Source: Veillonellaceae bacterium (lineage in GTDB: Bacteria > Bacillota > Negativicutes > JAAYSF01). From it: 64,000 nucleotides of DNA. This document shows, piece by piece, positions 9,206 to 18,660 of this stretch (within the stretch, counting starts at the first letter, position 1; every line of letters starts with the position of its first letter). Under the pieces are notes generated by a model. That model worked only from the letters and a program-made list of their open reading frames with translations, ran no database searches and was not told the origin of the DNA. The stretch lies in assembly GCA_012523975.1 (NCBI GenBank), contig JAAYSF010000071.1, positions 1 to 64,000 of the forward strand, in the 5' to 3' direction. The translations under genes and the position numbers were made by a program.

Positions 9206-9637
9206 CTACCTCCCAATTTCCAGCGCTTTAAGAGCCATGCTTTTAGCGGCGTTAACTGCAGTTACGTTTGCCTCATAGGCCCTTGTCGCGGTAATCATGT
9301 CGACCATTTCCGATACGACATTTATGTTTGGCATTTCAACATAGCCTTCTCGATCAGCATCAGGGTGATTAGGATCATATACCCGCCGAGTCGGAGAGTT
9401 ATCTTTGGTTATTCCTGAAACCTTAACACCAGAACCAGGATCCATCTCTTTTGATAAAATTTGGGCGAAGGACTGCCCTGAACGAGGTTCAAAGATAACA
9501 ATCTGACGCCGATAAGCTCCACCTTCAGCCGTTCTAGTTGTATTGGCATTAGCAATATTGTTGGATATTACATCCATTCGCAGCCGTTCCGCAGTAAGTC
9601 CTGAGGCGGCGGCATTAATGGCATCAAACATTCCCAT
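9206..9637 (-). CDS. flgC: Flagellar proximal rod protein FlgC
   Basis: FlgC, 143 residues. The N-terminal rod motif MDVISNNIANANTTRT is at about residues 22-37. The C-terminal helix VSEMVDMITATRAYEANVTAVNAAKSMALKALEIGR is the other rod-family signature (about 108-143). The GYVEMPNINVVSEM stretch is typical of FlgC rather than FlgB. It is separated from flgB by only a few bases and preceded by GGAGACG, so it is cotranscribed with flgB and fliE. Confidence 0.96.
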   Translation of the reverse strand: MGMFDAINAAASGLTAERLRMDVISNNIANANTTRTAEGGAYRRQIVIFEPRSGQSFAQILSKEMDPGSGVKVSGITKDNSPTRRVYDPNHPDADREGYVEMPNINVVSEMVDMITATRAYEANVTAVNAAKSMALKALEIGR

Positions 9638-9639
9638 AA

Positions 9640-10053
9640 CTAGCGTCTCCCTTCATTAATAGCAGATTTAAGACCGGCAAGATGTTTACTTAATTGAGTT
9701 ATTAGAGCATTATAATAAATATTGTTCTTAGCTAAATTAGCCATTTCAACATCGATATCTACATTATTGCCGTCTGTTCTGAACGAAGTTGAATTTATGG
9801 TATTGATAAAAGGAACACTGCCATCTGATGCTCTTTTGGATAAATGACTGGCCTTAGTTTTAGTTAACTTTAAATCGCTTCTACCGCTTAGTTCCGCTTG
9901 TAAAAGTTCTTCGAAAACTACCTCACTCTTTTTAAAACCAGGTGTATTAACATTGGCGATATTGTTGCTTACTACTTTGTGCCGTAAAGAAGCTGCGTTA
10001 ATACCTTGTTCCAATATTGAAAATTGCGGGTTTGATAATATGGCCTTAAGCAT
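9640..10053 (-). CDS. flgB: Flagellar proximal rod protein FlgB
   Basis: FlgB, 137 residues, is the first gene of the flagellar operon. The rod motif [19 protein letters not shown] is at about residues 27-45. The C terminus NNIYYNALITQLSKHLAGLKSAINEGRR is typical of FlgB. The ribosome site GTGGAGG lies a few bases before the ATG. The upstream 175 bases hold the probable operon promoter and a CodY-like box, described separately. Confidence 0.96.
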   Translation of the reverse strand: MLKAILSNPQFSILEQGINAASLRHKVVSNNIANVNTPGFKKSEVVFEELLQAELSGRSDLKLTKTKASHLSKRASDGSVPFINTINSTSFRTDGNNVDIDVEMANLAKNNIYYNALITQLSKHLAGLKSAINEGRR

Positions 10054-10139
10054 GTGAAAACCTCCACAACTTTTGCGTAAATACAGATTTTTTTATTTAT
10101 GCATGGTGCATACTTCTACATATTCTGGCTAAATCCTTT

Positions 10140-10154
10140 AGATTTCTGTCAATT
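10140..10154 (-). promoter_or_regulatory. CodY-like box over a candidate -35 of the flagellar operon
   Basis: Read on the minus strand, this 15-base stretch is AATTGACAGAAATCT. It matches the CodY consensus AATTTTCWGAAAATT at 11 of 15 positions. It contains TTGACA, a perfect -35 hexamer (10147-10152 on +). A good -10 at normal spacing is not obvious; the nearest, CAGAAT, is 19 bases away. The site is about 90 bases before flgB, next to codY. CodY represses motility genes in Bacillus subtilis, so regulation is plausible but unproven. Confidence 0.35.
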
Positions 10155-10228
10155 TCTATGTGGTAAAATTACACGTAGCGACAAAAGTCCTATGTTTTTT
10201 TATAAGAAGGCCATATTGCCTAAGCAAA

Positions 10229-10258
10229 CAAAAAACCACCCTATATACAAGGGTGGCT
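10229..10258 (-). terminator. Rho-independent terminator after codY
   Basis: On the minus strand the stem GCCACCC and GGGTGG, with a loop of about ten bases, is followed by a T tract (TTTTTTG). It lies shortly after the codY stop and before the flagellar promoter region, so it separates the two operons. Confidence 0.85.
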
Positions 10259-10271
10259 TATCAGCTGCTTA

Positions 10272-11048
10272 TTACTTTTTCATTTTTTCTAATTCATCAA
10301 GCAACCGCTCATTTAGAACCTTGATGTAAGTACCTTTCATCCCGAGCGATTTGGACTCAATGACACCGGCGCTTTCAAACTTTCGCAAAGCATTGACGAT
10401 AACCGAACGAGTAATTCCGACCCGATCGGCAATTTTGCTGGCAACCAGCAAGCCTTCATTACCTTCCAACTCATTTAAAATATGGATTACTGCCTCTAAT
10501 TCAGAGTAAGAAAGGGTTCCAAGCGCTACTTGAACAGTGGCTTTTTTTCTGGCTTCTTCTTCCATTTTTTCACTGCGGTCACGCAATATTTCCATACCGA
10601 CAACAGTTGCACCATATTCGGCTAAAACTAAATCATCGTCATTTAAGCCATTACAGAACTTGGCCACAATTAGTGTTCCAATCCGTTCCCCTACGCCATA
10701 AATCGGTACAACAGTTGTAAACTTATCGTCAAACATGCAGGCCGTACCTTCGCTGAATGTACACATTCCACTTTTCAATTTGAGGTTTGGCGATGTCTCG
10801 TTAACGCGTAACAACCATTCAACATAGTGTTCAGGAAAACTAGCTTGCTTAAGGACGCGATCACGCATTAACTCACATTCAAAGTCATCAAGCAAGGCGT
10901 ATCCTAGTACAGTGCCTTCCTTGCTAACAATATATACGTTTGCGCCTATCACACCGCTCAACACTCTTGACATTTCATCATATTCAACTTTTTCCGACTT
11001 TTGCAATAGTTTATTGATTTTTCTGGTGCGTTCTAACATTGATGACAT
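10272..11048 (-). CDS. codY: GTP/branched-chain amino acid sensing repressor CodY
   Basis: CodY, 258 residues, is the global nutritional regulator of Firmicutes. The N-terminal GAF domain (about 1-160) binds isoleucine or valine. The linker and winged helix-turn-helix (about 180-250) contain [29 protein letters not shown], the highly conserved recognition helix. The gene is last in the xerC-hslV-hslU-codY cluster, as in Bacillus (codV-clpQ-clpY-codY). The AGGTGG ribosome site is about ten bases before the ATG. CodY usually also responds to GTP and controls nitrogen, motility and stationary-phase genes. Confidence 0.97.
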   Translation of the reverse strand: MSSMLERTRKINKLLQKSEKVEYDEMSRVLSGVIGANVYIVSKEGTVLGYALLDDFECELMRDRVLKQASFPEHYVEWLLRVNETSPNLKLKSGMCTFSEGTACMFDDKFTTVVPIYGVGERIGTLIVAKFCNGLNDDDLVLAEYGATVVGMEILRDRSEKMEEEARKKATVQVALGTLSYSELEAVIHILNELEGNEGLLVASKIADRVGITRSVIVNALRKFESAGVIESKSLGMKGTYIKVLNERLLDELEKMKK

Positions 11049-11094
11049 ATTTCATTTCCACCTTTCATTAGGCCTAACTCATCTTAAAAATTCC

Positions 11095-12486
11095 TCATAA
11101 AATATAGTGGCTTAAATCTTGATCCACAACAATATGAGAAAGTTTTTGTTTAACATAATCACGACTGATAATTAGATTTTTTTCTGTTATATCAGGAGCC
11201 TCATAAGCCAAGTCTTCCAATAATTTTTCCAGGATAGTATGCAGCCGCCTAGCACCGATATTTTCAGTCTGAGCATTTACTTGACAGGCAATTTCTGCTA
11301 GTTCATCAATAGATTCTTCACTAAATTCAATTTTTATTCCTTCTGTTGCCAACAGATTGACATATTGAGTGATAAGGGCATTAGCTGGTTCAGTTAAAAT
11401 TTGTTTAAAGTCTTCTTTAGAAAGACTGGTCAGTTCTACTCTGATTGGGAAACGCCCCTGGAGCTCGGGTATTAAATCTGAGGGTTTCGATATATGAAAA
11501 GCGCCCGCAGCAATAAACAAAATATGATCAGTCTTTACAGTACCGTATTTTGTCACAACGGTTGACCCCTCAACTATAGGCAAAATATCACGCTGGACAC
11601 CTTCGCGTGAAACATCAGGGCCGGATGAGTGGCTGCGACCGGCTATTTTGTCAATCTCATCAAGGAATACTATACCGTAATTCTCAGCGAAATATATTGC
11701 ATCAGCATGAACGTCGTCCATGTCAATTAACTTTTGCGCCTCTTCTTGAATAAAAACCTTGCGGGCATTAGCGACGGTTACCTTCCGCTTTTTTTGCTTT
11801 TTAGGCAAAAAGTTACCCAACATGTCTTGGATATTTATCCCCATTTCTTCGACGCCGGACCCGGCAAACATCCCCATCATAGGATTGGTGTTATCTTCAA
11901 CAGTAATCTCAATTAGCTCATTCTCAAGTTCACCGGCCATAAGCCGATTTCGCCACTTTTGTCTCTCTGATTCCTGGCTGGCTTGATCAATTGTGTTATC
12001 CTTGGGCGCTCCCATCGTGTTTTGTCCGGCAAACAGGACCTCGAACGGGTTACGCGGAGTTTCTTTTTTAGCTGAAGGGTGAAAGTACTCAAGAATACGT
12101 TCATTCGCTAGCTTGAGGGCCTGTTCGTTTACTTCCATCATTTTGGTCTGTTTAACTATTCGGATTGACGTTTCAACTAGATCTCGAATCATAGATTCCA
12201 CGTCGCGTCCGACATAACCGACCTCTGTAAATTTAGTAGCCTCTACCTTAACAAATGGTGCATTAACCAGTTTGGCTAAACGTCGAGCAATTTCGGTTTT
12301 GCCAACTCCTGTTGGTCCAATCATTAATATATTCTTGGGTATTATTTCTTCTTTAATATCAGCAGGAAGCTGCTTACTGCGCCAACGATTTCGTAAAGCT
12401 ACTGCAACTGATTTTTTTGCTTGTTTTTGACCGACAATGTATTTATCGAGCTCTGCTACTATTTGTTTTGGTGTCAGTTCAGCCAA
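11095..12486 (-). CDS. hslU: ATP-dependent protease ATPase subunit HslU (ClpY)
   Basis: HslU is the AAA+ unfoldase that feeds substrates to HslV. Walker A is [18 protein letters not shown] at about residues 52-69. The pore motif GYVGRD follows (about 88-93), and Walker B is [11 protein letters not shown] (about 262-272). The intermediate I-domain, about residues 110-240, is Met/Asn rich. The C terminus ends in DLSHYIL, the tail that docks into HslV. An ATG at 12492 is only one base from GGGAGG, so I prefer the TTG two codons later (12486). It lies directly after hslV. Confidence 0.97.
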   Translation of the reverse strand: MAELTPKQIVAELDKYIVGQKQAKKSVAVALRNRWRSKQLPADIKEEIIPKNILMIGPTGVGKTEIARRLAKLVNAPFVKVEATKFTEVGYVGRDVESMIRDLVETSIRIVKQTKMMEVNEQALKLANERILEYFHPSAKKETPRNPFEVLFAGQNTMGAPKDNTIDQASQESERQKWRNRLMAGELENELIEITVEDNTNPMMGMFAGSGVEEMGINIQDMLGNFLPKKQKKRKVTVANARKVFIQEEAQKLIDMDDVHADAIYFAENYGIVFLDEIDKIAGRSHSSGPDVSREGVQRDILPIVEGSTVVTKYGTVKTDHILFIAAGAFHISKPSDLIPELQGRFPIRVELTSLSKEDFKQILTEPANALITQYVNLLATEGIKIEFSEESIDELAEIACQVNAQTENIGARRLHTILEKLLEDLAYEAPDITEKNLIISRDYVKQKLSHIVVDQDLSHYIL

Positions 12487-12503
12487 CGCCATCCCTCCCG
12501 ATT

Positions 12504-13034
12504 TTATAATTCCTCTACAGTAATATGGTTATTGGTATAGATACAGATACCGGCGGCAATCTCAAGAGATTCCCGAGCAATCTCGGGAGCTGTAAGATTT
12601 GAATGTTTTAGCAAAGCCCGTGCGGCTGCTAACGCATAGGAACCTCCTGATCCAATAGCCGTGACGTTATCATCAGGTTCAATAACTTCTCCGTTACCGG
12701 AAATAATTAGCATATGCTCTGAGTCAGTTACAATCAGAAGAGCCTCAAGTTTTCGCAAAACACGATCAGTGCGCCAATCTTTGGCCAGTTCAACGGCAGA
12801 GCGCATAAGGTTTCCGTTAAATTCCTCGAGTTTAGTCTCAAATTTACCAAATAAGGTAAACGCATCTGCGACCGACCCGGCAAAACCAGCCAAAACCTTC
12901 CCATGATAGAGGCGTCTGACCTTCTTTGCATTATGTTTCATTACGGTATTGCCGCCGAAAGTTACCTGCCCATCGCCGGCAATAGCCGTTTTTCCTCGAT
13001 GCCGTACAGCAACAATTGTTGTAGCATGAAACAC
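12504..13034 (-). CDS. hslV: ATP-dependent protease peptidase subunit HslV (ClpQ)
   Basis: HslV, 176 residues, is the proteasome-like N-terminal nucleophile peptidase. After a four-residue propeptide (MFHA) comes [20 protein letters not shown], with Thr5 as the predicted nucleophile. Bacillus ClpQ uses Ser, whereas this one has the canonical Thr. The conserved [13 protein letters not shown] and ICIYTN segments are present. Start is GTG with GGAGGTGG upstream, a few bases after the end of the xerC-like gene, so the two are probably cotranslated. Confidence 0.97.
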   Translation of the reverse strand: MFHATTIVAVRHRGKTAIAGDGQVTFGGNTVMKHNAKKVRRLYHGKVLAGFAGSVADAFTLFGKFETKLEEFNGNLMRSAVELAKDWRTDRVLRKLEALLIVTDSEHMLIISGNGEVIEPDDNVTAIGSGGSYALAAARALLKHSNLTAPEIARESLEIAAGICIYTNNHITVEEL

Positions 13035-13047
13035 CTAAAACCACCTC

Positions 13048-13965
13048 CTATGCACGCGGATGTGCATGCTTGTATACTAGTCTTAAACTATCCTTCGCTG
13101 TGTCCATATCCAGCAGATGCGCAGGAAAGCTTACATGTCCCAGCATCTCTCTTATGGATGATAAATCGGCTCCATTTTTTAGTAAATGGGCAGCAAACGT
13201 ATTTCGCAGTGTCTGAGGGCTAATATTTTTTAATCCAGCCAAACGATCTACATATTTTGCGACAATCCGACGGACGCTACGATCAGTCAAAGGGCCGCCG
13301 TTCTTGTTAAGAAAAAGTATATCACTAATATAACTTTGGTCACTCTTACAAAGGTTAGGTCTTCCCTGCCCTAAATAACGTTCAACTGCACCTGCAGCGT
13401 GCCGGCCGATAGGTATCACTCTTTCTTTAATACCTTGCCCGTATACAAGAATGTAATGATTTAATAAATCAACGTCATTAACAGTTAAACCTATTAGCTC
13501 AAAAATACGCAATCCCGAAGCATACAATAATTCTAGAATAGCTGCATCGCGCATTCCCAATGAATCGGAGCCAGGGAGATCCAATAAATGGTTGATTTCA
13601 CAATAATCAAGATACACTGGTGGCCGTTTTTCAATTTTGGGAGTACGGATGTCCTTAGCTGGATTATCGGCAATTACGTTATTTCGGATCAGAAAACGAA
13701 AAAAAGACCTTAAACTTGCTATACGGCGAGCAATGGTCCGCTGGGAATACCCCTGGGCCTTAAGATTACCAAGATATGTTCTGATAAACATATGATTAAT
13801 ATCGTCAAAAAGAGCCTCACTAACACCCTGAAGCTTAGCAAATTCGAAGAAATTCTCAATATCTGCAAGATAGCTGGCCACGGTGAAAGGTGAGGCGTTC
13901 TTTTCAACTGTCAAATATAACAAGAATTGCTTAAATTGCTGCTGTAGCATATAGCTAGCTACCAC
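13048..13965 (-). CDS. xerC: XerC/CodV-type tyrosine recombinase homologue lacking catalytic residues
   Basis: A 305-residue XerC-family protein at the codV position. The SAM-like core-binding domain covers about residues 8-95 and the catalytic fold about 115-300. It aligns without gaps to Xer recombinases through ASGLRIFEL, GQGIKERVIPIG, SPQTLRNTFAAHLL, LGH and VYKHAHPRA. Arg153, Arg254 and His277 are kept. The catalytic Lys is Gln177 (GQG for GKG), the first His is Gln251 (QTLR for HxLR), and the nucleophile Tyr is Asp286. The frame is intact, with no stop or indel. Such a protein should bind DNA-like sites but not cleave. The ribosome site is weak; ATG at 13950 is an alternative start. Confidence 0.85.
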   Translation of the reverse strand: MVASYMLQQQFKQFLLYLTVEKNASPFTVASYLADIENFFEFAKLQGVSEALFDDINHMFIRTYLGNLKAQGYSQRTIARRIASLRSFFRFLIRNNVIADNPAKDIRTPKIEKRPPVYLDYCEINHLLDLPGSDSLGMRDAAILELLYASGLRIFELIGLTVNDVDLLNHYILVYGQGIKERVIPIGRHAAGAVERYLGQGRPNLCKSDQSYISDILFLNKNGGPLTDRSVRRIVAKYVDRLAGLKNISPQTLRNTFAAHLLKNGADLSSIREMLGHVSFPAHLLDMDTAKDSLRLVYKHAHPRA

Positions 13966-14013
13966 ACTTTACTAAAAGAAATTTACTGATTTATATTAGC
14001 ATAATAATGTAAT

Positions 14014-15336
14014 TTACGCAAGATTGTTGTCGAATTTTTCACTAAATTTTTGCAAAGAGCTTAAAGACCGTTCTGCAATCATTTTGTTCTTGACCTTTTT
14101 ATCACGAATTTTTTGGCCAAGGGGAGGCATCAAGCCAAAATTTATATTCATTGGCTGAAAACGTTTTGGATCGGCATGGGTTATGTATTGGCAAAGAGCG
14201 CCGTGGGCTGTATCTTCCGGAAAAATAAGCGGCTCTTTGCCCTTGGCTATCCTGGCGGCATTTATACCAGCCACTAATCCACTTGCAGCTGATTCCACAT
14301 ATCCTTCAACACCGGTCATTTGCCCGGCGAATAACAGATTTGACCTGTCAGCCATTTGCATTGTTGATTTTAAAAGCTTAGGTGAATTGATAAAAGTATT
14401 TCGGTGCATTACGCCAAATCGAACGAATTCTGCATTCTCAAGGCCAGGAATTAATCGAAAAACCCGTTCTTGCTCCGGCCATTTTAGATGCGTCTGAAAA
14501 CCCACAATATTATAAAGAGTCGCGGCAAAATTATCCTGCCTTAGCTGAACAACAGCGTATAGAGCTTCTCCAGATTCTGGGTGATCAAGCCCCACGGGTT
14601 TAAGCGGCCCAAATCGTAAAGTGTCAATTCCCCGCCTAGCCATTTCTTCAATCGGCATACATCCCTCAAAAAAGATAGCCTTTTCGAATTCTTTAATAGG
14701 TGCTGTTTGAGCGGCAGTAAGTTCTTGCCAAAACCGCTCATACTCTTCTTTAGTCATCGGGCAATTAAGATAATCTTCGTCACCTTTACCATAGCGTGAT
14801 GCACGAAAGACCTTTTCATAATTAAGCGATTCACTAGTCAAAATGGGCGCCGCCGCATCGTAAAAATATAAATACTCTTCCCCTGTCATTTGGCTTACCG
14901 CCTCAGACAACTTCTGTGATGTTAACGGCCCACTGGCAATAACAGCTAACCCCTCGGGTATTACAGCCACTTCAGAATTAATAACAGTTACCTTAGGGTG
15001 ATGATTTAAAGCTTCAGTTATAAAACTGCTAAATCCATCTCGGTCTACTGCAAGTGCACCGCCTGCAGGTACCCGATTAGCATCAGCCGCTTTCATAATC
15101 AGTGAATTCATCCGCCGCATCTCTTCTTTAAGAAGGCCTACCGCATTCTCAATTGCCGCCCCCCTTAACGAATTACTGCACACTAATTCGGCAAAATCCG
15201 CGGTGTGATGTGCAGGCGTCATGACCTTAGGCCGCATTTCATATAGTTCTACATTTACTCCCGCCTGGGCTATCTGCCACGCAGCTTCGCTTCCGGCGAG
15301 GCCGGCTCCAATCACTATTACTTTATCTATAGTCAT
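14014..15336 (-). CDS. trmFO: Folate-dependent tRNA (uracil-54-C5)-methyltransferase TrmFO
   Basis: TrmFO, 440 residues, makes ribothymidine at position 54 of the tRNA T loop, using methylenetetrahydrofolate and FADH2. The FAD-binding motif [13 protein letters not shown] is at residues 8-20. Cys53 lies in [11 protein letters not shown], and the catalytic Cys near 225 in [19 protein letters not shown]-terminal [18 protein letters not shown] is also diagnostic. It stands between topA and the xerC-like gene, the usual Firmicute order. Folate genes folP, folB and folK are a few kilobases upstream. Confidence 0.97.
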   Translation of the reverse strand: MTIDKVIVIGAGLAGSEAAWQIAQAGVNVELYEMRPKVMTPAHHTADFAELVCSNSLRGAAIENAVGLLKEEMRRMNSLIMKAADANRVPAGGALAVDRDGFSSFITEALNHHPKVTVINSEVAVIPEGLAVIASGPLTSQKLSEAVSQMTGEEYLYFYDAAAPILTSESLNYEKVFRASRYGKGDEDYLNCPMTKEEYERFWQELTAAQTAPIKEFEKAIFFEGCMPIEEMARRGIDTLRFGPLKPVGLDHPESGEALYAVVQLRQDNFAATLYNIVGFQTHLKWPEQERVFRLIPGLENAEFVRFGVMHRNTFINSPKLLKSTMQMADRSNLLFAGQMTGVEGYVESAASGLVAGINAARIAKGKEPLIFPEDTAHGALCQYITHADPKRFQPMNINFGLMPPLGQKIRDKKVKNKMIAERSLSSLQKFSEKFDNNLA

Positions 15337-15337
15337 A

Positions 15338-17527
15338 TTATCCCTCGTTACTCTTTTGTTTCGGTTTACTCTTTTCTGACTTCGTTTTTACTTTTTTCGG
15401 TTTAGCCTTTGCTTTATTTTTTCCTGCTGATGTAGTCTTTTTAACCTTTTCTGCAGCACGTGTCGGACAACTCTCACTACTGCACATTGTAACAAACCGT
15501 CCGTTTTTAAAATTGTGACGAACCATAAACGATCCGCATGTTTTACAAGTTTCTTTAAGCGGCATATCCCATGTTACAAATTCACACTCAGGATAGTTCT
15601 TACATCCATAGAACACTTTGCCCCGCTTGGTCCGACGTTCCACTATGCTGCCTTCACATCTAGGGCAGGCAACCCCCATATCTATTAGAAGAGGTTTAGT
15701 GTTGCGGCATTCCGGAAATCCGGGACAAGCTAGAAACTTACCATACCGCCCATGCTTAACCACCATATTGCGACCGCAGTGTTCACACTTTTCTTCAGAA
15801 ATCTCAACCGGCAGCTCAACTGCTCCAATTTCTTCCTCGGCATGGGCCAAAGCAACACTAAAGGGCTTGTAAAATTCTCTTAATAGTTCAATTCGAGACC
15901 CATGCCCCTCAGCAATCTCGTCCAACTTATCTTCCATGTTGGCAGTGAACTTGACATCTACTATTTCATGAAAGTATTGTTTCAGTAAATCTACGACAGT
16001 AAAACCTAGCTCGGTTGGCTGAAACTTTTTGTCCATTCTCATGACATACCCGCGAGCTACAATGGTCTCGATAATTGCAGAATAAGTGCTAGGGCGGCCT
16101 ATACCTTTTTCCTCCAGTGTTTTTACTAACGATGCTTCGGTATACCGAGGCGGAGGTTCAGTAAAATGCTGCTTGGGAGAAATCTTAGCCAGTTTTAATA
16201 CCTGTTCAGGCTTTAAATCCGGCAGAATAACATCTTTATCATTTTCCGGATTTTCCTTGCTTTCAATATATACAGTCATAAAGCCAGGAAATTTAATCTG
16301 CGATCCGGTTGAGCGCAAATTATAACGTCCAGCCTTAATATCGATTGTTAAAGTATCATAAATTGCTGGTGTCATCTGACTGGCAATAAATCTATCCCAA
16401 ATTAAAGTATAAAGCTTTAGCTGATCTTTCGATAAGCTATCGGCCAGTTTCTCAGGTGGATATTCGAAGCTTGTCGGTCTAATTGCTTCATGTGCATCCT
16501 GCGATTTGTTCTTGGAGGAATACACAGGTGCCTTATCAGGCAAATAAGCTCGGCCATATCTAGTTTCTATATATTGTCGAGCCTCTGACTGAGCTGATTC
16601 CGCAATTCGGGTAGAATCAGTTCTCATGTATGTTATTAGACCGACCGGGCCACTTTTACCAATGTCTAAGCCCTCGTATAACTGCTGCGCCGTCATCATT
16701 GTCTTACGCGAGGTGAAGCCAAGCTTGCGGGCGGCGTCCTGCTGCAAGCTGCTTGTTGTAAACGGCGCTGCAGGATTTCGGCGTCTTTCCCGACGCTTCA
16801 CATCACGGACAACAAATTCAGCTTGCTCCAACTCATTTGTAATGATACTTGCTTGGCTTTCATTGCCTATTTCAATTTTTTGCTCATCAACGCTAGTTAG
16901 CTGGGCATCGAAAGCCGGGGCTTTAGCCTTTTCTTTTAACTTTGCAGTTATACTCCAATACTCTTCGGGAATAAAAGCTTGGATTTCTTTTTCCCGGTCG
17001 CAAATAAGCCGTACAGCTACCGATTGTACCCGTCCAGCACTTAAACCTTTGCGAACTTTCCGCCACAATAACGGGCTTAGTTTATAACCTACAATTCTGT
17101 CTAACAAGCGCCGAGCCTGCTGGGCATCTACCCGAGCAAAATTTATTGGGCGGGGCTTCTTAATCGCTTGCTTAATAGCATTCTTTGTAATTTCATTAAA
17201 TTCAATGCGACATGCTTTATCAGGATCGATACCTAATATATGCGCAAGATGCCAGGCTATAGCCTCGCCTTCGCGATCAATATCGGATGCTAAGTATATA
17301 TTATCGACGGCTTTAGCAGTTTCTTTCAAGCCCTTAATTATATCGCCTTTGCCGCGGATATTAATATATTTAGGAGCAAAGTCATTATCTACATCTATTC
17401 CGAATTGGCTCTTAGGCAAATCGCGCAAATGCCCCATTGAAGCCTTTACCGTATAATTACGTCCCAAAAATTTTTCTATTGTTTTAGCTTTTGCTGGCGA
17501 TTCGACAACAACTAGCGCTTTACTCAA
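15338..17527 (-). CDS. topA: DNA topoisomerase I
   Basis: Type IA topoisomerase, 729 residues, relaxing negative supercoils. The Toprim domain opens with [18 protein letters not shown] and includes [17 protein letters not shown]. The active-site Tyr is in [12 protein letters not shown] (near residue 300). Three C-terminal four-Cys zinc fingers follow (starting [16 protein letters not shown] and CKTCGSFM), then a Lys/Ser-rich basic tail. The stop overlaps the trmFO upstream region closely and the start overlaps the end of dprA, so dprA-topA-trmFO form one operon. Confidence 0.98.
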   Translation of the reverse strand: MSKALVVVESPAKAKTIEKFLGRNYTVKASMGHLRDLPKSQFGIDVDNDFAPKYINIRGKGDIIKGLKETAKAVDNIYLASDIDREGEAIAWHLAHILGIDPDKACRIEFNEITKNAIKQAIKKPRPINFARVDAQQARRLLDRIVGYKLSPLLWRKVRKGLSAGRVQSVAVRLICDREKEIQAFIPEEYWSITAKLKEKAKAPAFDAQLTSVDEQKIEIGNESQASIITNELEQAEFVVRDVKRRERRRNPAAPFTTSSLQQDAARKLGFTSRKTMMTAQQLYEGLDIGKSGPVGLITYMRTDSTRIAESAQSEARQYIETRYGRAYLPDKAPVYSSKNKSQDAHEAIRPTSFEYPPEKLADSLSKDQLKLYTLIWDRFIASQMTPAIYDTLTIDIKAGRYNLRSTGSQIKFPGFMTVYIESKENPENDKDVILPDLKPEQVLKLAKISPKQHFTEPPPRYTEASLVKTLEEKGIGRPSTYSAIIETIVARGYVMRMDKKFQPTELGFTVVDLLKQYFHEIVDVKFTANMEDKLDEIAEGHGSRIELLREFYKPFSVALAHAEEEIGAVELPVEISEEKCEHCGRNMVVKHGRYGKFLACPGFPECRNTKPLLIDMGVACPRCEGSIVERRTKRGKVFYGCKNYPECEFVTWDMPLKETCKTCGSFMVRHNFKNGRFVTMCSSESCPTRAAEKVKKTTSAGKNKAKAKPKKVKTKSEKSKPKQKSNEG

Positions 17528-18609
17528 TTAATTCCCTCCCTGGCCACACGAACATAGCGCTGGCCGCTTTGCCCGTCTACCAACCCGCGTAATTCTAATT
17601 GCAACAATATATATGTAACTACCGAAGGTGTAAGATTAGTTTTCATTACTATTTTTTCAATTCCGATAGGCACTTCGTATGACAAAACCGAATATATCTG
17701 CATTTCCTCAATCGACAACTCATTATCTTTTTGCTGTGTATTTGCTTTTATATCATATTCTTCTAGAATGTCACTTGCACTGTCAACTAATTTGGCACCC
17801 TGCTTAATTAAATAATTTGTTCCCTTGCTTAATTCAGAAAATATGCTGCCTGGAACAGCAAAAACATCTCTCCCCTGTTCTAAGGCAAAATCTGCTGTAA
17901 TCAGGGCACCACTTTTTCTGGCAGCTTCAATAATGATAGTTCCTAGTGAGAGCCCGCTGATGATCCGATTACGGGCCGGGAAATGAGCAGCGTGGACTAA
18001 TGTGCCTGGAGGATATTCTGATACAACAGCACCCGCTTCGGCAATATTATCAAATAATCGTCTATTCTCGGGAGGATAAACTACATCCACGCCTGATCCT
18101 AGAACGGCAATTGTTCTACCGTTCTTTAGCGCCCCGGCATGAGCGGAACTATCGATGCCTCTTGCACCGCCGCTAACCACCCAGAAACCGCTGGCCGCCA
18201 GTTCTGCGGCTAGCATACCGGCGGCATTCTTCCCATAAGCTGTCGCTCGCCTTGCCCCAACTATAGCAATAGTATAGTCATTGGCCGCTGGCAATGTTCC
18301 GCGGTAATATAGTATTACTGGTGGTTTAAAAGTATTTCTAAGAAGATTAGGATATTCTTCATCACTGATTGTACACAACTTAATTCGCTTTTTTTCCCAC
18401 TCGGCGGCTATCTTATGTACATCTATCTTTTCCCTGTGGTCCAGCAAATTATTACATATAGTATCACTAAAAAGGCGAGAGGAAAATAAAGACTTTCGAT
18501 CAGCAAACCATGCATTTTTAGCACCGCCAAAAAAATCCACAAGCCGTTGCAAGCCGGCGTTACCAATGCCTTCTACCATGTGAAACGCGGCTAAATAATA
18601 CTTGTCCAT
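17524..18609 (-). CDS. dprA: DNA processing protein DprA (Smf)
   Basis: DprA, 361 residues, loads RecA on incoming single-stranded DNA during transformation. The Rossmann core (about 85-290) has VGARRATAYGKNAAG, SGGARGIDSSAHAGAL, LGSGVDVVYPPENRRL and FPARNRIISGLS, all typical. A winged-helix domain ends the protein (about 300-355). It overlaps topA by four bases. A TATAAT at 18630-18635 (minus strand) about 20 bases upstream of the GAGGAG ribosome site may be a -10, but no good -35 accompanies it. Its presence does not prove natural competence. Confidence 0.95.
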   Translation of the reverse strand: MDKYYLAAFHMVEGIGNAGLQRLVDFFGGAKNAWFADRKSLFSSRLFSDTICNNLLDHREKIDVHKIAAEWEKKRIKLCTISDEEYPNLLRNTFKPPVILYYRGTLPAANDYTIAIVGARRATAYGKNAAGMLAAELAASGFWVVSGGARGIDSSAHAGALKNGRTIAVLGSGVDVVYPPENRRLFDNIAEAGAVVSEYPPGTLVHAAHFPARNRIISGLSLGTIIIEAARKSGALITADFALEQGRDVFAVPGSIFSELSKGTNYLIKQGAKLVDSASDILEEYDIKANTQQKDNELSIEEMQIYSVLSYEVPIGIEKIVMKTNLTPSVVTYILLQLELRGLVDGQSGQRYVRVAREGIN

Positions 18610-18660
18610 AACTCCTCAGCAACCCATCTATTATAAAATAATCACTAAAAACTATTTAAT

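Noticed and set aside
10100-10150. SigD or Sigma-54 promoter before flgB
   Set aside because: TAAA and GCCAGAAT occur but the spacing is 7, not about 15. No TGGCAC/TTGC pair is present.
13048-13965. xerC as a broken pseudogene
   Set aside because: The frame is open from start to stop, aligns without indels and keeps the conserved C terminus. Only active-site residues differ.
16626-17087. 153-codon frame on + opposite topA
   Set aside because: It mirrors the coding pattern of topA, lacks a ribosome site and resembles no protein I know.
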